Origin: Mucilaginibacter aquaedulcis
GTDB taxonomy: Bacteria > Bacteroidota > Bacteroidia > Sphingobacteriales > Sphingobacteriaceae
Direction: 5' to 3'
DNA length: 64,000 nt
Assembly (NCBI RefSeq): GCF_030409325.1
Contig: NZ_JAUFPR010000002.1
Location: 2,356,001-2,420,000 of the forward strand
This document shows, in pieces, positions 1 through 7,300 of this stretch. Within the stretch, counting starts at the first letter, position 1, and every line of letters begins with the position of its first letter. Below the pieces are notes generated by a model. The model worked only from the letters and a program-made list of their open reading frames with translations. It searched no databases and was not told the DNA's origin. Position numbers and translations under genes: made by a program.

Positions 1-2
1 AA

Positions 3-398
3 ACTGAAGATACTTATCAAAATGTAAGGGCCAAATATGGAAAACTACTGGATAGCATTGTATTTATGCCGGTGGTTAATCTTGATAAACCTGAAGCGCG
101 TCAAATAATAAACGAATATCAAAAGCAAATAAAACCCGTAGCATTTGAGCTTAATTTTCAGTCGGATACTTCAAGTATATTGGCCAAAAATGATTTCATT
201 AACAAGAATGGTTCAAAAATATGGATCAACTCTTTATGGGCCAGCCTGAATGCGGGCCATGAAGACGATGTTGCCGTAGATGATGGCAATACCAAAGATA
301 GCTGGGATTGGATCATTAACCATGGTGCCACAATGATGCAAACCGACAGAATAAGAGAGCTTTTGGCCTATCTGCGCAAACGATCATTACATCGATAA
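3..398 (+). CDS. glycerophosphodiester phosphodiesterase family protein, C-terminal part
   Basis: The reading frame is open from the left edge of the window, so this is only the last 131 codons or so. The fragment carries the typical end of the GDPD TIM barrel: the stretch IWINSLWASLNAGHEDD followed by DSWDWIINHGATMMQTD and a final helix ending LLAYLRKR. In this family such a C-terminal segment closes the barrel and carries the last strand, where a warning-like N-x-G-A-T-M-x-Q-T-D signature is common. The enzyme would hydrolyse glycerophosphodiesters to glycerol 3-phosphate and an alcohol, usually in the periplasm. The signal peptide and catalytic residues lie outside the window, so activity cannot be judged. 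A transcription terminator follows the stop. Confidence 0.8.
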   Translation, partial: TEDTYQNVRAKYGKLLDSIVFMPVVNLDKPEARQIINEYQKQIKPVAFELNFQSDTSSILAKNDFINKNGSKIWINSLWASLNAGHEDDVAVDDGNTKDSWDWIINHGATMMQTDRIRELLAYLRKRSLHR

Positions 399-417
399 CC
401 CAATCATTAAAACAAAA

Positions 418-453
418 AAGCCGGAGAAGTATTTTTGCAATACTTTCCGGCTT
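418..453. terminator. bidirectional intrinsic terminator between convergent genes
   Basis: An inverted repeat starting AAGCCGG and ending CCGGCTT has a one-base bulge in its stem. On the minus strand it is followed by a run of six T. It sits between the end of the GDPD gene on the plus strand and the end of the glycosidase gene on the minus strand. It should serve mainly the minus-strand gene; on the plus strand the T tract is short. Confidence 0.75.
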
Positions 454-480
454 TAGTATATATGTTAAATAGGGGTCGTC

Positions 481-1995
481 TTATAATCGGTTATTCGAAA
501 AAGTTTGCGCTACTGTTTTCATGGTATACTGAGTGTAAGGTATAGCCCATCTTATTAAACCGTAGTTCTGTTCAACAGTACCCCTTTGTGGTTCATTGAA
601 TAGCTCGTACACTAATACGGCTTTCACTTGTGGGTTTTGTTTCATCTTTTTAGAGAAGGCATATAAGAAATCGCTTTGTACCTGATCAATATCAGAAACT
701 TTATCTGGTCTTTGTCCTACTTCGGTAAACCAGATCGGTTTATTAAATAAGCTTGCTACTTTTACTGAAATATCAGGTATTTTAATTCTTGCAGCAGTAG
801 TTTCCATATCTGAGTACCAGTGATATGCTACGATATCAAACTTATTGCCGTATGCTTCCATGTATTGCAAGAAGTAGTAATGTAACCAGCTTGCATCGAT
901 CATGGTTTTAGCGGTAGGTTGTGAAGATTTAATACCATCATCCAAACCTTTCATGTAAGCAGCTATAATTTTAAGTTTATTAGCGTCGTAATCAGTTGAT
1001 TTATCGCCATTACCGCTTTTGATACATTGAAGATCAAGCTCATTACCCAGCTCATAATATTTAAAATAAGCTGCGTTTTTGGCCGCCAATTTAGCACCTA
1101 AAACATTACCGGCAGCATATGAAGCGCTTTCAGTTGCACCCAAATTAAGGGTGGTAGTGTTAACCATTGGCAATATGGTAATTCCGTTTGCTGTTGCTGC
1201 ATTATATAGTGCAGTAAAAACCTTTTGGTTAGGAATTGATCCATCGGCGTTAAAGTTGATATTCTGGCGGAAACAGGTCATACCCATCTTTTTCAAAAGC
1301 GCGATCTGTTCTTCGGGGCTAACCGATGTATACGCCGGCACACCTAATGAGTGACCATTAACACCCAGCATAAACGAAGTATTATTTATGGGTGTTCCGG
1401 TATCAGGTGCAGACGGAGGGGTAACAACAGCATGAGGCTTGGCAAGCACAAAGTATTGATTTAATACACCTGCGGCTCCACTGGCATTTGCGCCTCCTAA
1501 AACCACTGTACCAGCAGGATAAACTTTGCTGTACAATGAATACTGCGTAACCTTTGAATCATTAAGGCCAATTACGGCTTTAAGCTTTTGCCAGCTTTTT
1601 AACCAGGTAGGCAATCCTGTAGCGCGGGGGTCAAACGCTACATAAACTGTTGATGATTGCGACAAACTAAAGGTAAGATAAGAGGCCATGGTGTTCCACT
1701 TATCGGCATTAGTTGTTTTGATCATGGGGAGGCTGGCTAATGAATCGGGCACCGATGTGATCGTATAAGTACGATCTGTGTAATACACCGTTCCTTTTGA
1801 AAGTGTAGAGATCTGATTGGCAGCTCCCGATGCTACCACCACATTACTAATTAAATTAACAGCAGGTGTACTGACTGCGTTAACCGCCAATGTGTTTGCT
1901 GTTGCAGTAACCGGCGTGATCTCTTTCTCTTTATTACAGGCATTTAATGACAAAGCAAGGGCTGTAATAGCTAATAGTTGTTTCGACTTAAGCAT
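481..1995 (-). CDS. secreted glycosidase lipoprotein, clan GH-A-like (betaine of two domains)
   Basis: A lipoprotein signal is clear: the chosen start gives MLKSKQLLAITALALSLNAC, with a LSLNAC lipobox. A longer frame begins at a TTG at 2019 and is less likely. Two regions follow. Residues about 45-185 form a Thr/Val-rich beta-sandwich-like domain with a VYVAFDPRAT...P.WL signature, often found next to carbohydrate-active domains. Residues about 205-500 look like a clan GH-A TIM barrel: YYELGNELD carries the acid/base Glu (about residue 319) and PIWFTEVGQR the nucleophile Glu (about residue 425). I cannot assign a GH family; GH39-, GH5- or GH53-like are all possible. It probably acts on a polysaccharide at the cell surface. 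It is monocistronic, with a strong terminator downstream. Confidence 0.75.
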   Translation of the reverse strand: MLKSKQLLAITALALSLNACNKEKEITPVTATANTLAVNAVSTPAVNLISNVVVASGAANQISTLSKGTVYYTDRTYTITSVPDSLASLPMIKTTNADKWNTMASYLTFSLSQSSTVYVAFDPRATGLPTWLKSWQKLKAVIGLNDSKVTQYSLYSKVYPAGTVVLGGANASGAAGVLNQYFVLAKPHAVVTPPSAPDTGTPINNTSFMLGVNGHSLGVPAYTSVSPEEQIALLKKMGMTCFRQNINFNADGSIPNQKVFTALYNAATANGITILPMVNTTTLNLGATESASYAAGNVLGAKLAAKNAAYFKYYELGNELDLQCIKSGNGDKSTDYDANKLKIIAAYMKGLDDGIKSSQPTAKTMIDASWLHYYFLQYMEAYGNKFDIVAYHWYSDMETTAARIKIPDISVKVASLFNKPIWFTEVGQRPDKVSDIDQVQSDFLYAFSKKMKQNPQVKAVLVYELFNEPQRGTVEQNYGLIRWAIPYTQYTMKTVAQTFSNNRL

Positions 1996-2077
1996 AATTG
2001 TCCAATAGGGGTTAATCAATAGTTTAATTATCCCTCTTTACGCACCAGTCACAAGAAAGTTACAATTGTGAGAAAAA

Positions 2078-2096
2078 GTGTGAATATTTTTCACAC
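2078..2096. promoter_or_regulatory. inverted repeat, candidate operator of the glycosidase gene
   Basis: Perfect 7-bp arms GTGTGAA and TTCACAC are separated by 5 bases, about 83 bases upstream of the glycosidase start. The position and symmetry fit a dimeric regulator site. No regulator can be named. Confidence 0.4.
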
Positions 2097-2372
2097 CATT
2101 ATGACACTTGTACCTGACTAAAACAGTCATTTACAAGCTATTTCAAGTATAAAATATTATAAGAAAATTAATTTGTCATAAAAATGTCATTAAATTGTAA
2201 CGATAAAACAAATTCTAAAAACAGCTGTATTTCATTCCTGTTAAAAAATCATAAACTAAAAATTAATTTACTTATCTCACCTAATTCTTTTTCTTAAGAA
2301 ATTCGGTTGCTTGCTGATGTGTTTGTAATAACCGTACCCGAACTTATTTCTCAACAAAAAAATCCAAATTAG

Positions 2373-2410
2373 AGAGCAAAAAAATGCCCGCGAAAAATAT
2401 TTCCGCGGGC
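2373..2410 (-). terminator. orphan intrinsic terminator-like hairpin
   Basis: Arms GCCCGCG (2386-2392) and CGCGGGC (2404-2410) enclose an 11-base loop. On the minus strand the hairpin is followed by a run of seven T. No coding frame ends nearby on the minus strand, so it may end a small RNA transcribed leftward from the AT-rich region, or be left over from a lost gene. Confidence 0.5.
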
Positions 2411-2787
2411 TAACCATTTTGTGAATTAAACAACCCCTTGTTTGAAACTTTTTTATGGTTAAGTATTACTATCGTTATAATTAATAATTATACTATTACA
2501 ATAATAGCTAAAAATTCATTATTTTTCATAAATAAAAAATATATTTTTCTCCCCGCATAATAATCACACCTAACCAAAAGACCATTTTGCAAGCCAACCT
2601 AAACCTTTTAACTCAATAACTGAAGTTAGTATCTAACTCAAAATCTACACTTTTTCACATATTTATAACATTCAAATCGCCATTCCTTATTACTGTGTTA
2701 TGTATCGTTATCTTTAATAAAGATGGCAGCATTTGCCGTGGATAAATATCGAAAACCTTATTACCAAGCATTAATAAATATTACAGC

Positions 2788-4401
2788 ATGAAAAATTTAA
2801 AAGTCAAGTATCTGCCCGTTTTGATTTTTGTTATTGGCATTCTTTTCTTTCAAAGCTGTAAGAAAAGCCAAAATGAAGAGGAAGCACCTGCTCCTACTTC
2901 CCCATCAGCGGAGGAGAATGTAACTACAATCCCATCAGTTGAGGCCGCTGCAGATTTTACTACTATAACATGGTCAACCGCTAAAAGTCAGCCCAGTTTA
3001 ACTCACGAAGTGCACGGCGAGGTAGTTAAAGGAAAGTTATACATTTTTGGAGGGTACGATATTAATAAAAGGCCTGCCTATACACCAACAAAACGCGCTT
3101 ACGTGTATGACCCAATAGCCAACACATGGACATCCATTGCCAGCCTACCTCAAACACCAAGTGGCAGTAATTTTGGCGGAGTTACCCACTTTGGCCTTAC
3201 TACTGACGGTACTGATATTTATTTTGCAGGTGGCTATACCTCAAATGCAAATGGTACCGGACAACTCTTCGGAACAGAGCAGGTTTGGAAATATATTATT
3301 GCATCAAACAGTTATGTACGCCTGCCCGATCTGCCCCAGGCCTTAGCTGCAGGTCAGTTAAAGTATCTCAATGGCAAAATACATTATATGAGCGGTGCAA
3401 ACCTGTCACGTGCAGATGTAGGCGTTCATTACGCTTTAGATCTGAGCAATTTGGCTGCCGGCTGGAAATCATTAGCTCCCGTACTTAACCCCGTAAACCA
3501 TCCGGGTTCGGCAGTATTGGGTGGAAAAATTTACTTTTTAGGTGGCGCCCATCACCAGGACGAAGAAACACAAACCCAAACCACGCTTGAAGTTTATAAC
3601 GAAGCAACCAATTCATGGGCTCAATTAGCCAACATGCCAACCGGGGTTGATCATATATCTTCGGCTGTAGTAACCTATGATAACCGTATTATTGTTCTTG
3701 GCGGCGAAACATCGCATAATGTATTAAGCAAACAGGTAATGGCTTATACCCCAGCAAAAAATACCTGGACCGAGCTCACTCCACTCCCCGTTGGTAAATC
3801 GGCAGGTGTCGGTGCTGTATTAAACGGGAATATATATTATACCGGTGGTAATTTTTCAAGTGTTAACCATAAAGGTGTACCAAGCGGTGGTGGTGGCACC
3901 CCAACCACTGGAAACACTTTGTCACCAACTGCCGATGCATTTGTGCGCAACGGAACTTTTGCAACCACCAACTATGGCACCGATGCCAGTTTAACGGTAA
4001 AAGGCTCAAATGTTAACAACTATGCGCGCAAGGCCTACCTTAAATTTACACTGAGCAGTTCAACAACCAGTATTACATCAGCCAAACTGAGGGTTTACGG
4101 ATTAAATATTGATAATGCCTCAACAGTAAGTTTATCCTGCTATGGGGTCGACACCGATACCTGGACAGAAGGAGCAATCAACTTTAACAATTCGCCGGCA
4201 ACAGGCACTAATTTGAGCTCCGCTTCAATTAACAACCAGGGCAAATACGTTGAATTTGATGTAACCGCATACGTGAAAACACAGTTATCAGGCGATAAAA
4301 TTGTTAGTTTATGCATAAAAGATGCAACCAATCAAAACAGTACTATCCAATTTAATAGTAAGGAAAACGCTGCCAATAAACCGCAATTAGTTATTCAATA
4401 A
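2788..4401 (+). CDS. kelch-repeat lipoprotein with C-terminal DNRLRE (CBM96-like) domain
   Basis: The protein starts with a lipoprotein signal ending FFQSCKKS. Residues about 55-355 contain kelch-type blades: repeats of the form YIFGGYD, IYFAGGYT, IYFLGGAH, IIVLGGET and IYYTGGNF, each followed by Y-P/E-..-N-x-W in the next strand. These should fold into a six-bladed beta-propeller. After a Gly-rich linker (GGGGTPTTG), residues about 375-537 form a DNRLRE-type beta-sandwich (LSPTADAFVRNG, then ARKAYLKFTL). In alginate lyases this domain binds polysaccharide. The combination suggests a surface protein that binds carbohydrate; there is no catalytic motif I can point to. The nearest downstream element is a strong hairpin at 4513-4544. 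Confidence 0.8.
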   Translation: MKNLKVKYLPVLIFVIGILFFQSCKKSQNEEEAPAPTSPSAEENVTTIPSVEAAADFTTITWSTAKSQPSLTHEVHGEVVKGKLYIFGGYDINKRPAYTPTKRAYVYDPIANTWTSIASLPQTPSGSNFGGVTHFGLTTDGTDIYFAGGYTSNANGTGQLFGTEQVWKYIIASNSYVRLPDLPQALAAGQLKYLNGKIHYMSGANLSRADVGVHYALDLSNLAAGWKSLAPVLNPVNHPGSAVLGGKIYFLGGAHHQDEETQTQTTLEVYNEATNSWAQLANMPTGVDHISSAVVTYDNRIIVLGGETSHNVLSKQVMAYTPAKNTWTELTPLPVGKSAGVGAVLNGNIYYTGGNFSSVNHKGVPSGGGGTPTTGNTLSPTADAFVRNGTFATTNYGTDASLTVKGSNVNNYARKAYLKFTLSSSTTSITSAKLRVYGLNIDNASTVSLSCYGVDTDTWTEGAINFNNSPATGTNLSSASINNQGKYVEFDVTAYVKTQLSGDKIVSLCIKDATNQNSTIQFNSKENAANKPQLVIQ

Positions 4402-4512
4402 GCCAATCTCAAAATACTAAGTATTAATTACGATTAATCTATTACACTAAGTACAAACACAGCTAACAGCTTGCCTGAGTGTAAACAGCAGACTGCATGA
4501 TAGTTATATGAA

Positions 4513-4544
4513 TAATTATGGGTATTAAATTGTACCCATAATTA
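4513..4544. promoter_or_regulatory. perfect 12-bp inverted repeat between kelch gene and sigma operon
   Basis: Arms TAATTATGGGTA and TACCCATAATTA are perfect and separated by 8 bases. The element lies 112 bases after the kelch stop and 79 bases before the sigma-factor start. A run of T follows about 17 bases later, not directly. It can be a weak terminator for the kelch gene or an operator for the protease operon; sequence alone does not decide. Confidence 0.5.
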
Positions 4545-4622
4545 CGCATTTTATGGCGTTTTTTATTATATATTGGTTATATATTTCTACCGCAACTACC
4601 TATGCAATAACTCCTTACCGCT

Positions 4623-5213
4623 ATGGATCCAGCTTCAGAAAATTTGATCTTGAATGGACTAAGGTCTGGTGGACTTTCAAGGCATCTTTTTGAAAAAGAC
4701 CTGTATAAAGCATTCTTCTACCTAATCAGAGAAGCAGCAAAAAAATATGGTATAGAAACCGAGGAGGCTGCAAGCATATATTCTGATACCATTATAGCAA
4801 TCATTAAAAATATCATTTCCGGAAAATTTGAGGGGCGATCTTCGCTAAAAACTTACACCTATCAAATATTTTCAAATAAATGTGTTGACCTGCTTCGGAA
4901 AAAAACGACTAATAAGGGAAAGTTAGAAAATACCATGCCCTATGATAGTTTAGTTTATGAACTCCCCGATGAAACCAGGAGCGTTATCCAGGCCCTTATT
5001 GCTAAGGATGAAAGGCAGCAGGTTATGGATAGATTACAAGAGATAGGCGACAAATGCAAAGAGTTGCTGCTGCTTTTTGAAGAGGGATATAACGACAAAG
5101 AAATTGCCGGGCATATGAAGTATCAGTCGGCTAACGTGGTTAAAACAACACGATTACGCTGCCTGGAAAAATTGAAGTTGAAATTAGTTAGAATACTGCA
5201 TCAAAATGAATAA
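4623..5213 (+). CDS. RNA polymerase sigma factor, ECF-like (sigma-70 family)
   Basis: The protein has the two-domain layout of ECF sigma factors. Region 2 lies at about residues 25-97: FYLIREAAKKYGI, then a helix ending in FEGRSSLKTYTYQIFSNKCVDLLRKK, which is the -10-binding and DNA-melting helix. Region 4 lies at about residues 130-190: MDRLQEIGDKCKELLLLFEEGYNDKEIAGHMKY, then VKTTRLRCLEKL as the -35-binding helix. It is the first gene of a tight operon with a membrane TPR protein (8-base overlap), a subtilase and a TPR-CHAT protease. It probably directs transcription of these genes once released from the downstream membrane protein. No promoter of its own type could be identified. Confidence 0.85.
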   Translation: MDPASENLILNGLRSGGLSRHLFEKDLYKAFFYLIREAAKKYGIETEEAASIYSDTIIAIIKNIISGKFEGRSSLKTYTYQIFSNKCVDLLRKKTTNKGKLENTMPYDSLVYELPDETRSVIQALIAKDERQQVMDRLQEIGDKCKELLLLFEEGYNDKEIAGHMKYQSANVVKTTRLRCLEKLKLKLVRILHQNE

Positions 5214-5937
5214 CTCATTAAACCTGATAGATAATTACTTCACCGGAGCACTAACAGATGAAGAAAGGAAGGGCTTTGAACAAAGATGCCTTACCGACGG
5301 CGCCTTTGCAAATGAGGTTGCCAGCTACATCAGCGTTCGCGATGGGTTAAATGCGCATTTACAACAACAAAAGAAAGAAGAATTCGCACGGCTATACGAA
5401 CAACTATCGGCCACTCCAAAACCTGCTAAAATTGTAACTTTTAAAAGAATAGCATTTTTAGCTGCAGCATGCATTTTATTGATAATAGGTTGGTTCGCAT
5501 TTTTACAACCTCCCACTCCTCAAAAAATTGCTGATAAATACATTGCGAGCAATTTAAACACATTGGGATTAAACATGGGCAGTTCAGACTCATTACAGGC
5601 TGGTATAGCTGCCTACAATGCCAAATCTTACGAAAAGGCCGAAGATTTTTTCGCTCCTCTTACATTTAAACCGGAAACTGCTCCCGAAGCCCTAAAATAC
5701 CTCGGGCTAACCCATCTGGCTGTAAAACAATATGAGGAAGCATTAAAAAACTTTGATCACTTATCGGCCATGCCCTTATACACCAATCCAGGGCAGTTTT
5801 ATAAGGCGCTTACATTAATGGCACGTTCTCAAGGTTCAGATACTAAACAGGCAAAAGAAATATTACAGCATGTTATCAACAATAATTTATATGGTAGCCA
5901 GGAAGCCAGGAACTGGATAAAATACATTAAAAATTAA
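5206..5937 (+). CDS. membrane TPR protein, probable anti-sigma factor
   Basis: The gene overlaps the sigma gene by 8 bases, the usual arrangement for a sigma/anti-sigma pair. The N-terminal 70 residues are helical and resemble the cytoplasmic domain of Bacteroidota anti-sigma proteins (LIDNYFTGALTDEERKGFEQRC). They lack a zinc-binding HxxxCxxC motif. A single membrane segment follows at about residues 81-100 (RIAFLAAACILLIIGWFAFL). The C-terminal part, about residues 120-243, consists of TPR-like helices (AGIAAYNAKSYEKAEDFF, LGLTHLAVKQYEEALKNF) and should lie in the periplasm. The inferred role is to hold the sigma factor at the membrane and to sense a partner through the TPR part. The anti-sigma function is inferred from position and topology. 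Confidence 0.7.
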   Translation: MNNSLNLIDNYFTGALTDEERKGFEQRCLTDGAFANEVASYISVRDGLNAHLQQQKKEEFARLYEQLSATPKPAKIVTFKRIAFLAAACILLIIGWFAFLQPPTPQKIADKYIASNLNTLGLNMGSSDSLQAGIAAYNAKSYEKAEDFFAPLTFKPETAPEALKYLGLTHLAVKQYEEALKNFDHLSAMPLYTNPGQFYKALTLMARSQGSDTKQAKEILQHVINNNLYGSQEARNWIKYIKN

Positions 5938-5941
5938 GATC

Positions 5942-7285
5942 ATGAAAAGCTCCCCTAACTTATTTAAAAGGATAACCATTCCTTGCATACCTGATTACAG
6001 TTTGCTTGGAGATACCTATGTTAAGAATCAATTGATTGTAACTTTTGAGAATTTCCCTAAACCTGAGGATATAGAAACGGTGCAAGGCTATTTTCATGAG
6101 ATGGGCTTTGATAACGTTAAGATAAAGAAATGTAAAAATTGCGATCTATACGTACAATTATGGGAAGCTGAAAATATAGAATCAGTGGTAGTAACTAAAG
6201 GGGTTAATTCAGGGTCTGGCTCTGACGGCAGAACCGTTGGGGAAAGCTACTCTTTGAATTTTTTAAACAAAATACCCCCCCTTGATTATAAGCATTCAAA
6301 AACTAATTCATGCGACAACTCTTACGTAACTGAAAAATACAATAAGGAGATTGTAAAAATTGCTGTACTTGACACCGGTTTGGACAGAACAATAGTAGAC
6401 GAAACCTACATTAGTACCGATAACCAAAATGAGCCCGGCTTTGAATGTTTTGGGGATAAGAAAGATGGCTGGAACTTTATTGAAAACTCCGACAATATAA
6501 ACGATGATAATCCTGGCCGTCATGGTAGCCTGGTTACCCAGTTTATTATAAACCAATTTAAAAATATTACAACCAAAACGGTAAGGATCATTCCTGTTAA
6601 AACCCACGATAGTACAGGGAGGGGCAATTTATTTGATACGTTTTGCGCTATTCACTACGCTATAGCAAGAGGAGCAAAAATCATTAATGCCAGTTGGGGT
6701 TTTTATTATTATGGAAAAAGCTCTGTACAAATACTTGATATATTAATTGAAAAATTAAGAACACAGGGAATTTTATTTGTTACAGCTTCGGGCAACCAGA
6801 TAGACGAGGATGATGACAAGGCAAAAAAAATTCTTGCAGCACAAGGAATTATTGTTACACCGTTTCAACTTCGAAATTTAGCCATACACAGATTTTTGCC
6901 TGCGTGCCTCAGCAACCCTGCAAAAAATGTGGTCACTGTTACCACATTTCTTAAAGATAAAGTTGCCTCAACTGAAAATCATTCCAATGTTTTTGTTGAT
7001 ATGGGCGTTAAGGCCGACAAATACCAAGATGGAGATCAGTATTTTAAAGTTCCTTTTGAGCAAATTGGAGAAGATGAATATGTTAGAGGATCATCATTTG
7101 CTACGGCAATAGCTACAGGCATTATTGGCGCACACTGCAGTTTAGAACTCTATACCAAGTTTACCATTAACAAGCAATCATTTATTCAGGAACTTATTAA
7201 TTTGCCAGGATCAACTGTTTGTAGCCGTGAACCGGCAATGGCAAATGAGCTGATCAAAGATGGTGTCTGTATTGAACAGGTATGA
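5942..7285 (+). CDS. S8 family serine protease (subtilase) without signal peptide
   Basis: The full subtilisin triad is visible: Asp144 in IAVLDTGLD, His194 in DDNPGRHGSLV, and Ser385 in YVRGSSFATAIATG. The oxyanion Asn285 sits in TASGNQ. Residues about 20-90 look like a prodomain (QLIVTFENFPKPEDIETVQG) that contains a CKNC pair, followed by a Gly/Ser-rich link. There is no signal peptide or membrane segment, so the enzyme is predicted to be cytoplasmic, unlike most bacterial subtilases. It lies 4 bases after the TPR membrane protein and 15 bases before the CHAT protease. It may need prodomain cleavage for activation. Substrates are unknown; neighbours in the operon or the anti-sigma protein are plausible. 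Confidence 0.88.
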   Translation: MKSSPNLFKRITIPCIPDYSLLGDTYVKNQLIVTFENFPKPEDIETVQGYFHEMGFDNVKIKKCKNCDLYVQLWEAENIESVVVTKGVNSGSGSDGRTVGESYSLNFLNKIPPLDYKHSKTNSCDNSYVTEKYNKEIVKIAVLDTGLDRTIVDETYISTDNQNEPGFECFGDKKDGWNFIENSDNINDDNPGRHGSLVTQFIINQFKNITTKTVRIIPVKTHDSTGRGNLFDTFCAIHYAIARGAKIINASWGFYYYGKSSVQILDILIEKLRTQGILFVTASGNQIDEDDDKAKKILAAQGIIVTPFQLRNLAIHRFLPACLSNPAKNVVTVTTFLKDKVASTENHSNVFVDMGVKADKYQDGDQYFKVPFEQIGEDEYVRGSSFATAIATGIIGAHCSLELYTKFTINKQSFIQELINLPGSTVCSREPAMANELIKDGVCIEQV

Positions 7286-7300
7286 TTATTAATTTGTATC

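Larger units (their letters stand above)
2020..2787. other. long AT-rich intergenic region between divergent lipoprotein genes
   Basis: No convincing gene was found in this 768-base stretch. It holds the two divergent promoter regions, an inverted repeat at 2078-2096, a GC-rich terminator-like hairpin at 2386-2410 with no gene in front of it, and a short inverted repeat AGTTAG/CTAACT at 2624-2638. A TATCTTTA element at 2709-2716 resembles the Bacteroidota -7 box for the kelch gene, but no good -33 box accompanies it. Confidence 0.6.

Noticed and set aside
2059..2201. GTTACAAT words before the glycosidase gene (2059 and, reversed, 2194) as a regulon with those near 11396-11516
   Set aside because: An 8-base word is expected about twice in 64 kb on both strands, and the copies here are not arranged alike.
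481..4401. Polysaccharide utilisation locus
   Set aside because: There is a glycosidase and a binding-type lipoprotein, but no SusC/SusD pair or transporter, and the genes are divergent.
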